DNA from: Flemingiibacterium sp045534235
Lineage (GTDB): Bacteria; Bacillota; Clostridia; Oscillospirales; CAG-272
Assembly (NCBI GenBank): GCA_045534235.1
Contig: JAZSJI010000089.1
Coordinates: 30,492-94,491, forward strand
Direction: 5' to 3'
Length of the DNA: 64,000 nucleotides
The translations under genes and the position numbers were made by a program. Numbering within the stretch: position 1 is the first letter of the stretch; every line of letters starts with the position of its first letter. Under the pieces are notes generated by a model. That model had not been told where the DNA came from. It was given only the letters and a program-made list of their open reading frames with translations, and did no database searches. Shown piece after piece: positions 56,664-64,000 of the stretch.

Positions 56664-57724
56664 AAAAGTATTCTGTCATCTCTGCCCTGCTTGCGTTGTC
56701 GCTCGTTTTGACGTTTTTTTCGTCCTGCGCCAACGATAAAGTCACGATCCGCACGCCTTCCGTCGCGCTGACAGATACCGCCTTGGGAGCGTGTCCTCCC
56801 GAGGTCGCTTTGCCGCCCGAGCCGTTTACTATAACGCTCTCGTTTATCGGCGACTGTATGCTTGCGACCGACCGCGGTGCCGACTATCAAGGCTCGTTCA
56901 ACCGCCTCGCAGCAGAGGTTGATCCGTCCTACTTTTTTGAGGAGTTCACCGAGCTTTTTGAGGGTGACGATTGGACGGTTGCAAACCTTGAAAACGTGTT
57001 CACCGACAACCCCGATGCCGTGACGCGAAACAAGGGCTATACACCTGCATACTGGTACAAATCGACCACCGCCAACACCGCCATTCTAACCGAGGGCGGC
57101 ATTGATATTGTTTCTCTTGCAAACAATCACTCCGAGGACTACGGCGCTATCGGTTACGCCGATACTCGCGCCGCGCTTGATGCGGCAGGCGTGCTGTGGG
57201 GTGACAACGAGAACGTGCTTATGCTCGAAAAAGACGGCTTTACCGTTGCGCTTTATCTTTGCACGTTCTATTACACAGGATATGACCGCGTGATCACGCA
57301 GAAAATGGCGTCTATTGATGCTGATTATAAAATCGTCTACTTTCACGGCGGAACAGAGCGTATACATACCCCTGACGAGTGGAAAGCCGCAGGCTGCAGA
57401 CGTATGATAGACGGCGGCATCGACCTTGTAATAGGCGGTCATCCGCACGTTCTTCAGCCGATTGAAGTATACAGCGGCAAGACGATAGTCCACTCGCTCG
57501 GCAACTTCGTTTTCGGCGGCTCGCGCAGCGAGGAAAACCGCACGATAGTTTACAGACATACCCTGACCGTGCTTAATGATGAGGTAGTAAACATAAGCGA
57601 AGAAATAATTCCCTGCTACGTATATACCGAGCTCTATAAGCCGGGTATAATCACAAATGAGGCAGAGATTGCCGACGTCGAAGCCTTCCTTCGTAGCGAG
57701 AGCAATTCGCCAATGGGTAAATAA
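56660..57724 (+). CDS. CapA family lipoprotein
   Basis: Protein of 354 aa with a lipoprotein signal (lipobox FSSC, Cys23) and a spacer of ~30 residues. The PGA_cap domain follows with FIGDCMLATDRG, VANLENVFTDN, SLANNHSEDYG, VYFHGGTERIHTPDEWK, VIGGHPHVLQP and VHSLGNFVFGG. It is the outside-facing type of CapA, in contrast to the signal-less relative at 1.5 kb. CapA/PgsA proteins assist poly-gamma-glutamate export where capBC are present; none are here, so another surface role is likely. GTG start, coupled to the TRIC gene by a 4-nt overlap. Confidence 0.92.
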   Translation: MKKYSVISALLALSLVLTFFSSCANDKVTIRTPSVALTDTALGACPPEVALPPEPFTITLSFIGDCMLATDRGADYQGSFNRLAAEVDPSYFFEEFTELFEGDDWTVANLENVFTDNPDAVTRNKGYTPAYWYKSTTANTAILTEGGIDIVSLANNHSEDYGAIGYADTRAALDAAGVLWGDNENVLMLEKDGFTVALYLCTFYYTGYDRVITQKMASIDADYKIVYFHGGTERIHTPDEWKAAGCRRMIDGGIDLVIGGHPHVLQPIEVYSGKTIVHSLGNFVFGGSRSEENRTIVYRHTLTVLNDEVVNISEEIIPCYVYTELYKPGIITNEAEIADVEAFLRSESNSPMGK

Positions 57725-57725
57725 A

Positions 57726-58628
57726 ATGGAAAAATGTGAGCTTTGTCCCCGAAAATGCGGAGTTGACCGCACCGTACAGCGCGGATACTGCGGGCAAACA
57801 AATGAAATACGCATAGCACGCGCCGCACCGCATATGTGGGAAGAGCCTTGTCTGTCCGGCAAAAACGGCTCGGGAACGGTATTTTTCTGCGGCTGTACAC
57901 TCGGATGTGTTTACTGTCAGAACGCCGCTATCTCGCGCGGTGATGCACGGACGCTTGGCAAAATGGTGGGCGTAGGTGAGCTTGCCGATATTTTTCTCCG
58001 CCTGCAAAAAATCGGCGTGCACAATATAAACCTCGTCACGCCAACGATGTTTTCGCCCGATATTCGCACGGCTATAGACACCGCACAGGCGAGCGGACTT
58101 ACTCTGCCGATAGTCTACAATACGAGCGGCTACGAAACACTCGAAGGCCTTTCGTACGTGTCAGACAAAATCGACGTTTATTTGCCCGATTTCAAGTACC
58201 TCTCCCCCGAGCTTGCAAAAAAATATTCGCGCGCCGAGGACTATCCAAGGTACGCGTCAGCCTCGCTTGCATATATGGTAAAAAAGGTCGGTGAGGCGCA
58301 GTTTGATGCGAACGGCTTAATGAAGCGCGGCGTTATCGTGCGCCATCTGCTCTTGCCGGGACAGCTTACCGAGTCAAAGCGCGTGCTTGACTATCTTTTC
58401 GGTCAGTACGGCAACGATATTTACTACAGCCTTATGAGCCAGTATACGCCGATGTCCACGCTTGACGCGGAAAAATATCCCGAGCTTGCGCGCAGAGTTA
58501 CGACGTATGAGTATCAGAAGCTCGTTGACCACGCGCTTGTGCTTGGTATAAAAAATGGGTTCACACAGGACGGTGCTGCGGCAAAAGAGAGTTTTATTCC
58601 TAACTTTACGGGAGAAATTTCAAACTAA
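57726..58628 (+). CDS. Radical SAM protein, PflA-like
   Basis: Protein of 300 aa. The radical SAM cluster motif CTLGCVYC (CxxxCxxC, about residues 57-64) is preceded by a Cys-rich lead CELCPRKCGVDRT and GYCGQT (residues 4-27) that could hold a further cluster. Downstream, NINLVTPTMFSPDIRTAI, YNTSGYETLEGL, IDVYLPDFKYLSP and GVIVRHLLLPG fit the uncharacterised PflA-like subgroup (PIRSF004869 type, from memory). The ATG begins 1 bp after the CapA stop without a clear SD, which implies coupling. Its substrate is unknown; a glycyl-radical target is not encoded nearby. Confidence 0.92.
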   Translation: MEKCELCPRKCGVDRTVQRGYCGQTNEIRIARAAPHMWEEPCLSGKNGSGTVFFCGCTLGCVYCQNAAISRGDARTLGKMVGVGELADIFLRLQKIGVHNINLVTPTMFSPDIRTAIDTAQASGLTLPIVYNTSGYETLEGLSYVSDKIDVYLPDFKYLSPELAKKYSRAEDYPRYASASLAYMVKKVGEAQFDANGLMKRGVIVRHLLLPGQLTESKRVLDYLFGQYGNDIYYSLMSQYTPMSTLDAEKYPELARRVTTYEYQKLVDHALVLGIKNGFTQDGAAAKESFIPNFTGEISN

Positions 58629-58636
58629 ATACGAAA

Positions 58637-58675
58637 CAACGGCGCGACCTTTTAGGTCACGCCGTTGCGTTTTTA
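58637..58675. terminator. Bidirectional terminator
   Basis: A 13-bp stem with one mismatch (CAACGGCG-c-GACC with GGTC-a-CGCCGTTG, TTTTA loop) then CGTTTTTAT. It closes the rightward operon and faces YeiH. Confidence 0.85.
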
Positions 58676-58729
58676 TAAAAATCAACCAAAGCCAATACGC
58701 AAACAAGGCAGCACTGACGGCAAAGTGAC

Positions 58730-59755
58730 TTACACCAGCCCCATGCACCATTCAACTCCAATTGCTACAACAACAACCAAAGCAGAAATTATAAATCCGT
58801 GCATCATCGGTGCAAATCCTGATTTTTTCACATCCTTAAAGCTCGTTCCAAGTCCGATAGCCGCAAGCGCAGACACCATCAAGAACTTGCTTACGTCTTT
58901 TGCAGCAGATGAAATAAATTCGGGTATAAGGCCAAGACTGTTAATTATTGCAAGAGCAATGAATCCAACAATAAACCACGGGAACAGGCCCCATATGTTT
59001 ATTTTCTTTTCCTTCGAAACATCCTCATTGTTTTTACTTTTAATCCGTAAATTGATAAATGCAAAAACCAAAACTGTAGGAATTATCGAGAGTGTTCTTG
59101 TAAGCTTAACCATTGTCGCAAAATCTCCGGCGCCCTCAGAAAACGCATATCCTGCCGCAACAACACTCGAAGTATCGTTTACAGCGGTTCCTGCCCAAAG
59201 ACCGTATGCCATATCGGAAAGTCCCAAAGCATTGCCCATAATCGGAAATAGGATAATCATTGCCATGTCGAATAAAAACGTCGCAGACATTGCGTATGCT
59301 ATATCCTTATCCTCTGCATCTATTACCGGTGCAATGGCAGCTATGGCACTTCCGCCGCAGATACCCGTTCCGGCGGAAATGAGATTTGAAAGCTTCCAGT
59401 TGAGGCCGAGCGCCTTACCAATAAAATATCCGCCTCCAAAGCAGGTAAGCAACGTAAATACCATGACTATAAGCGACATTTTTCCAACCGACAAAATAAC
59501 GTTCACGCTCAAAGAAGCCCCGAGCAAAATAATCGCCAACTTAAGAATCTTTTTGGAAGTAAACTTAAGCCCTGCCTTTAACCACGCCGGTTTCCAAAAA
59601 CTATTAATCACCATTCCCAAGAGCAGCGCAATGACTGAGGCACCTATAACATGTATAGGCAAAATACTCTCAATATATCTTGCAACTAACGCTATAAGCA
59701 TTGATGCTGCAAGCCCCGGAATGATTTTTACTGCGTTCAATCCTATTTTTTTCAT
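58730..59755 (-). CDS. YeiH/UPF0324 family membrane protein (putative sulfate exporter)
   Basis: Membrane protein of 341 aa with about ten helices. Family motifs: IGASVIALLLGMVINSFW, LKLAIILLGASLSVNVILSV, LISAGTGICGGSAIAAIAPV, and the LWAGTAVNDTSSVVAAGYAF element with LTRTLSIIPTVLVFAF. The family (YeiH, PSE) is annotated as putative sulfate exporter, and some members respond to taurine or cysteine; direct transport evidence is thin. The gene's third positions look more A/T-rich than those of its neighbours, which may indicate recent acquisition. AAAGGG lies 6 nt before the ATG. Confidence 0.92.
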   Translation of the reverse strand: MKKIGLNAVKIIPGLAASMLIALVARYIESILPIHVIGASVIALLLGMVINSFWKPAWLKAGLKFTSKKILKLAIILLGASLSVNVILSVGKMSLIVMVFTLLTCFGGGYFIGKALGLNWKLSNLISAGTGICGGSAIAAIAPVIDAEDKDIAYAMSATFLFDMAMIILFPIMGNALGLSDMAYGLWAGTAVNDTSSVVAAGYAFSEGAGDFATMVKLTRTLSIIPTVLVFAFINLRIKSKNNEDVSKEKKINIWGLFPWFIVGFIALAIINSLGLIPEFISSAAKDVSKFLMVSALAAIGLGTSFKDVKKSGFAPMMHGFIISALVVVVAIGVEWCMGLV

Positions 59756-59821
59756 AATACCCTTTGAGTTTTTATCTGTTAAATTTCAGCATTTGCCTTG
59801 CAAAAATCAAATATTTAAAGA

Positions 59822-61300
59822 TTACTTTTCGATAAGAGTCTTAAAGCGCTCGTAAGCCTCGTCCCAAGCCTCACTGTTTTGCGGCTCATAGCACTCGATA
59901 TCGAACGAATTACGTACGACCTCACGCGCCTCTGCGACGTTTTTAAGCTCGCCTGCCGCGATAGCCTGGCACGCGATGTTACCGATAGCGGTAGCCTCAA
60001 CGGGACCTGCGTATGCAGGACGTCCGCACGCATCTGCGGTAAACTGGCAGAGAAGCGACTCCTTCGTGCCGCCGCCGATGATGTTGATGAAGGGTGTTCT
60101 GTGTCCCTTCACCTCGTCGATCTTCTCGACGGTATAACGGTAGCGAAGCGCGAGCGACTCGAAGATGCAGCGCATAATCTCGCCTGCATTCTCGGGAACG
60201 TGCTGATTTGTATTCTTGCAGTATTCCGCAATTCTCTTCGGGAGATTTCCGGGAGTTGCAAAAAGCGCATCGTCGGGATCAATAAGCGACTGGAACGGCT
60301 TCGATGCGAGTGCCATATCGGAGAGCTGGTCGTGAGTGTAGTTCTTACCCTCACGCTCCCACTGACGCTTGGACTCCTGCTTTAACCAAAGACCGGTGAT
60401 ATTCTTCTCAAAGCGGATAGTATTCTCCGCGCCGCCCTCGTTGGTAAAGTTATACTTAAAGGACTTGTCGGAGATGATCGGCTCCTTAACCTCTGCGCCC
60501 ATAATCGACCACGTGCCGGAGCTAAGGAAGATGAAGTCATCGTTCACCGCAGGAACAGCAACGACTGCCGAGCCGGTATCGTGTGCGGCTACGTTTACAA
60601 CGTTCGCCTTAATGTCGCCAACCTCCTCGAGAATCTCGGGAAGGAGCGGACCTACAACGGAGCCTGGCTGTGCGATAGGTGCGAAAATATTCGTCGGGAT
60701 ACCGAATTTTTTCAGCATATCGTAAGCGTACTCGCGCTTCTTTGCATCGAGTATCGCGCCCGTCGATGCTATCGTATATTCGCACTTCTTAACACCCGTC
60801 AGGAGGTAGTTAAAGAGGTCGGGAGTGAACAGAAGTGTATCTGCATTGTTTATGTATATGGGGTTGTCGCGAAGCGACGCAAGGATCTGGTAAACGGTAT
60901 TAAAATTCTGGAACTGAAGTCCCGTGGTGTTATAAAGCTCCTCACGCGGTACGAACTGATCCGCGTATTCAATGATACCGACAGTACGGGTGTCGCGGTA
61001 GTGCACGGGGTTCGCCATAAGCTTGCCTGCCTTGTCGATAAGACCGAAGTCAACGCCCCACGTATCAATACCGATGGAAGCGATGTCCTTGTCCTCGGAG
61101 AGCGCACACTTGCGAATGGAATTTTTGATCTCGTGGAAGATACGAAGCGTGTCCCAAGTAAACGTACCTGCTACTGTTACAGGCTCGTTTGCGAAACGGT
61201 GATTTTCCTCAAGCGTGAGCTTTTTTCCGTCAAAGCAGCCGACGATGCCGCGTCCGCTTGATGCACCGAGGTCTATCGCGAGCATTTTAAGTTTAGCCAT
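59822..61300 (-). CDS. rhaB: Rhamnulokinase
   Basis: Protein of 492 aa of the FGGY carbohydrate kinase family; it phosphorylates L-rhamnulose at O1 in rhamnose breakdown. Motifs: MLAIDLGASSGRGIVGCFDG (phosphate 1 loop), SIGIDTWGVDFGLIDKAG (catalytic Asp), TGLQFQNFNTVYQI, NVAAHDTGSAVVAVP, FLSSGTWSIMGAEV, and INIIGGGTKESLLCQFTADA (adenosine loop). DTWGVDFGLID and SGTWSIMG favour rhamnulokinase over glycerol or xylulose kinase. The ATG has GGAGG 8 nt upstream; an upstream open extension of 57 codons is not supported. No other rha genes are adjacent. Confidence 0.94.
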   Translation of the reverse strand: MAKLKMLAIDLGASSGRGIVGCFDGKKLTLEENHRFANEPVTVAGTFTWDTLRIFHEIKNSIRKCALSEDKDIASIGIDTWGVDFGLIDKAGKLMANPVHYRDTRTVGIIEYADQFVPREELYNTTGLQFQNFNTVYQILASLRDNPIYINNADTLLFTPDLFNYLLTGVKKCEYTIASTGAILDAKKREYAYDMLKKFGIPTNIFAPIAQPGSVVGPLLPEILEEVGDIKANVVNVAAHDTGSAVVAVPAVNDDFIFLSSGTWSIMGAEVKEPIISDKSFKYNFTNEGGAENTIRFEKNITGLWLKQESKRQWEREGKNYTHDQLSDMALASKPFQSLIDPDDALFATPGNLPKRIAEYCKNTNQHVPENAGEIMRCIFESLALRYRYTVEKIDEVKGHRTPFINIIGGGTKESLLCQFTADACGRPAYAGPVEATAIGNIACQAIAAGELKNVAEAREVVRNSFDIECYEPQNSEAWDEAYERFKTLIEK

Positions 61301-61353
61301 TGTTTTAATCCTCCAAAATATGTTATTTATGTTTTGAAAAAATATTTTGCGTT

Positions 61354-61785
61354 TTATCCGCCACAGCGCTTGCACACGCGTGTCTTGCCTGCGAGCATCG
61401 CTTCTTGTACCGTGCCGGAAAGTATACTTTTCGAGCGCGACAGACTTGAGCAGGTGCTTTTCGTATGCCACACCTCACCGCTCTTTACCCAATATACGGT
61501 ATAGGCGGTTTCGTCGTCCGTGCCGTTATTTGTATGCTCCGCCGACATATCATCGGGTACGGCAACCACAGGCGCCTCCATTGTATCCGGCGGTGCTTCA
61601 GTATCTGTGAGAAACATCTGACGCAGCTTTTCTACGTCGATCTTTTCACCCGCCTCGATAACGTATGTGTCAGACGAAATTATAAGCGATGCGCCGTCAT
61701 TGTCGCACGAGGTAAGAGATAATGCAGCCGCAAAGAATATCGTAAGCGCACAAATTGCTCTGAAAATTCTGCTGTTCATACGCAT
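61354..61785 (-). CDS. Small lipoprotein with C-terminal Cys/His zinc-like module
   Basis: Protein of 143 aa. Residues 1-27 form a lipoprotein signal with lipobox LTSC (Cys27). The middle is acidic and disordered (EAPPDTMEAPVVAVPDDMSA). The last ~48 residues form a compact module: VYWVKSGEVWHTKSTCSSL, SRSKSILSGT, and GKTRVCKRCGG, i.e. one His and three Cys with spacing like a small metal site. I recall this tail (xxHxxxxCxxL...GTxxxA...CxxC) attached to many Firmicutes surface and nuclease-like proteins, without assigned function. The ATG directly abuts the mutS2 stop, with no good SD, suggesting coupling. Confidence 0.8.
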   Translation of the reverse strand: MRMNSRIFRAICALTIFFAAALSLTSCDNDGASLIISSDTYVIEAGEKIDVEKLRQMFLTDTEAPPDTMEAPVVAVPDDMSAEHTNNGTDDETAYTVYWVKSGEVWHTKSTCSSLSRSKSILSGTVQEAMLAGKTRVCKRCGG

Positions 61786-64000
61786 TTATTTGACTTCGAC
61801 GATAGTAACGCCAAGGTCACCCTCTCCGTACTTTCCGTATCGGTAGGACACCACGCGCGAATCGGTCTTGAGATACTGCCACAGCGCATTTTTAAGTGCG
61901 CCGGTGCCCTTGCCGTGAATAAGGCGAAGCACGTGTATGCCTGCAATATGCGCCTCGTCGAAATACTTGTCGACTCGATACCAGGCGTCGTCGCCATTGA
62001 GTCCGCGAAGGTCAATCTCGTCCTTAAAGTCGCGCGACACGACCACGCGGTACTTATCCGCCGCTATCTGCTTTTTCTGTGCGTCGGTGAAGGTAACCTT
62101 CGCCTCGTCAAGCAGCATAAGGTTCGACACCTTCGTGCGCGTCTTGATGATACCCGCCTGAACGGTAACGTTTCCGTCCTTGTCGGGCACGTCAACGACA
62201 ATGCCCTTCTTGCCGATATTGATTATCATAACGTCGTCGCCCTTTTTAAGCGGACGCGGCAAAACGTAATCCTCGGCAACCTTTTCCATAACGGGGTTTA
62301 TCTTTTCGTCGCTCTCGCGAAGCTGCTTTCGTATGTTGCGGCGAGATTCCTCGAGCGCCGAGGAGAGGTTCGCGCTTTCGCGCTCCTTTTTGACCTTTTC
62401 AAGCTGCTCCATCACGTAGTTCGACGTGATCTTCGCGCTTTCCACTATAGACACCGCCTGCGCGCGAGCCTTTTCAAGCTCGCTTTCTGCGCGTGCCATA
62501 TCCTGTGCGATCTTCTTCTCGCTTGCTGCTTTGTATTCCTCAAGCTCGCGGCGAAGTCTTTCCGCCTCGGCACGGTTTTTATCCATCTCAAGCCTGCTCG
62601 CTTCAAGCTTTTCGATAACGTCCTCGAATTGCTTATTTTCCTCGCTGACGAGCGCCTTTGCTCTCTCGACGATAGCATCGGAAAGACCGAGCTTCGAGGA
62701 TATCGCAAACGCATTGGATTTACCCGGTGCGCCGATAATAAGACGGTAGGTAGGCTTTAATGTATTCACGTCAAACTCGCAGGACGCGTTAACAAATCCG
62801 GGCGTTTCGAGCGCGAACGCCTTAAGCTCCGCATAGTGCGTGGTAGCCGCACACAGCGCGCCTGCCTCACGTACCTTTTCGAGCACGGCAATAGCGAGTG
62901 CCGCACCCTCGACAGGATCAGTGCCCGCGCCAAGCTCGTCGATAAGCACGAGCGAGCGAGCGCCGACGTTTTCGGTAATGTTTACGATATTCACCATATG
63001 CGATGAGAACGTCGAGAGCGACTGCTCGATCGACTGCTCGTCGCCTATATCGGCGTAAATATCGTCGAATATGCATATCTCGGACGTGTCAGACGCCGGG
63101 ATATGAAGTCCCGACTGCGCCATAAGCGAAAGAAGTCCGATTGTTTTCATCGTAACCGTTTTACCGCCCGTATTCGGACCGGTAATAACGAGCGTCGACA
63201 TATCTCCGCCAAGCGTAACCGTTATCGGCACGACCTTGTCCTTGTCAAGCAAGGGGTGGCGCGCGCGGATAAGGTTAACTCTACGATCGCCCGTAATACG
63301 CGCGGGAGTTGCATCAAGCTTAAACGAAAGGTCGCTTTTTGCGAATATAAACGCAAGCTCGGTGATGTTTTTGTAGTTAAGCTCGAGCGCGTTCTGTATA
63401 TCTCCGCAAGCAGCAGAAAGCTCGGTCAAAATGCGCTCAATTTCATTTTGCTCCTTGACCTGAAGCACACGAAGCTCATTGTTAGCTTCAACGACCGACA
63501 TCGGCTCAACGAACAGTGTTGCGCCCGACGCGGACGTATCGTGCACAAGACCGCGCACGTCATTTTTGTGCTCAACCTTGACGGGGATAACGTAGCGCCC
63601 GTTACGCATCGTTATGATGTTTTCCTGCAAGAATTTGGAATACGAGCCGTTTATAAAGTTTTGGAGCGTATCCTTTATCTTGTTGTTTCCAAGACGCATC
63701 TTACGGCGTATATCGGAAAGCGTCGGGCTTGCCTCATCGGCTATCATATCCTCGGACACGATGGCAGTCAGTATGCGCTCCTCGAGCTTTTTGTCCGTTA
63801 TAAGGCGCTCGAACATTTCGTCGAGCGAAGCAGTGCCGCGTCTGTCGGTGCGGCTGTATTCGAGTAGCGAGCGCGACGTGCGAAGCACGTTTGCGATGTC
63901 GAGAAGCTCGCGCGGTGAAAGCACCGCGCCCTTTGCCGCGCGGTCCGCCGCATCGCGCACGTCCTTTATCATTCCGAAAAGTCGGAGGCCAAGCGGTCTT
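61786..64000 (-). CDS. mutS2: Endonuclease MutS2, 5' end outside window
   Basis: At least 737 codons are visible, and the frame stays open to the right edge (RPLGLRLFG before an internal Met), so the first ~50 residues are missing. Domains in order: core/lever helices, ATPase with Walker A GPNTGGKTVTMKTIGLLSLM, GDEQSIEQSLSTFSSHM, and Walker B LIDELGAGTDPVEGAALA; a long coiled coil rich in Glu, Arg and Lys; a KOW-like stretch KKGDDVMIINIGKKGIVVDV; and a C-terminal Smr domain starting DEIDLRGLNGDDAW with LRLIHGKGTGAL. Unlike MutS it lacks the mismatch-recognition domain. In Gram-positives it suppresses recombination and splits collided ribosomes. Confidence 0.96.
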   Translation of the reverse strand, partial: RPLGLRLFGMIKDVRDAADRAAKGAVLSPRELLDIANVLRTSRSLLEYSRTDRRGTASLDEMFERLITDKKLEERILTAIVSEDMIADEASPTLSDIRRKMRLGNNKIKDTLQNFINGSYSKFLQENIITMRNGRYVIPVKVEHKNDVRGLVHDTSASGATLFVEPMSVVEANNELRVLQVKEQNEIERILTELSAACGDIQNALELNYKNITELAFIFAKSDLSFKLDATPARITGDRRVNLIRARHPLLDKDKVVPITVTLGGDMSTLVITGPNTGGKTVTMKTIGLLSLMAQSGLHIPASDTSEICIFDDIYADIGDEQSIEQSLSTFSSHMVNIVNITENVGARSLVLIDELGAGTDPVEGAALAIAVLEKVREAGALCAATTHYAELKAFALETPGFVNASCEFDVNTLKPTYRLIIGAPGKSNAFAISSKLGLSDAIVERAKALVSEENKQFEDVIEKLEASRLEMDKNRAEAERLRRELEEYKAASEKKIAQDMARAESELEKARAQAVSIVESAKITSNYVMEQLEKVKKERESANLSSALEESRRNIRKQLRESDEKINPVMEKVAEDYVLPRPLKKGDDVMIINIGKKGIVVDVPDKDGNVTVQAGIIKTRTKVSNLMLLDEAKVTFTDAQKKQIAADKYRVVVSRDFKDEIDLRGLNGDDAWYRVDKYFDEAHIAGIHVLRLIHGKGTGALKNALWQYLKTDSRVVSYRYGKYGEGDLGVTIVEVK

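Noticed and set aside
59822..61471. N-terminally extended rhamnulokinase (549 codons)
   Set aside because: The extra 57 codons have no ribosome binding site, overlap the upstream lipoprotein end, and precede a well-placed GGAGG-ATG.
61915..62760. 281-codon frame antisense to mutS2
   Set aside because: Lies opposite the MutS2 coiled coil and Smr region; no start signals and no family resemblance.

Overview
The window reads as a chromosomal segment of an uncultured anaerobic Gram-positive bacterium, most likely class Clostridia. The signs are a Firmicutes-type dcw cluster with a PASTA-tailed penicillin-binding protein, S-layer homology repeats, HPr with both His15 and Ser46, a THF riboswitch in front of a folate ECF transporter, a non-mevalonate isoprenoid gene, a glycyl-radical-activase-like radical SAM protein, strong AGGAGG-type ribosome binding sites with frequent TTG and GTG starts, and sigma-A promoters with 17-18 bp spacers. 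I cannot name a genus. Coding is dense, with no phage, insertion sequence, CRISPR array or rRNA operon.

Layout. 1-5.3 kb: the tail of a phosphohexomutase, an AraC regulator divergent from a signal-less CapA protein, a small Cys-rich protein, tRNA-Arg and tRNA-His, and a MATE exporter divergent from a minimal DtxR-type repressor. 5.3-11 kb: thioredoxin, a SulP transporter without STAS domain, ilvE, an S-layer-anchored protein, and a THF riboswitch controlling a FolT protein fused to an extracellular beta domain. 11-18 kb: tRNA-Met and tRNA-Glu with a decayed duplicate of the tRNA-Glu tail, sbcDC, and a B6-salvage module (truncated MocR regulator, pyridoxal kinase, ECF S component). 18-23.7 kb: a leftward operon aroB-aroA-DUF362/ferredoxin-ispE-secreted trigger-factor-like lipoprotein. 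24-26 kb: an AI-2E family transporter and an APH-family kinase.

26-40 kb holds the division and cell-wall (dcw) cluster, leftward: mraZ-rsmH-ftsL-PBP-murE-murF-mraY-ftsW-murG, then ftsQ and ftsZ with their own promoters. murD, murC, murB and ftsA are not present here. 40-43.5 kb: coaD, rsmD, uvrC and HPr. 43.8-46 kb: tandem Gfo/Idh/MocA oxidoreductases separated by an 11-bp phased repeat array. 46-52 kb: a leftward run rimM-trmD-murJ-O-antigen-ligase-like-two DUF4330 proteins, linking translation housekeeping to envelope polymer export. 52-58.7 kb: a zinc-ribbon membrane protein, an Mrp/NBP35 Fe-S carrier, a papain-like amidase, a large orphan lipoprotein, a TRIC channel, a CapA lipoprotein and a radical SAM protein. 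58.7-64 kb: YeiH, rhamnulokinase, a small lipoprotein and mutS2, which runs off the right edge.

Most unusual items: the FolT fusion, the MocR regulator lacking its C-terminal subdomain, the phased array carrying a promoter, a perfect palindrome inside the spacer of the dcw promoter, and long low-complexity basic tails on both FtsW and FtsL. All family calls come from motif recognition; no searches were run.
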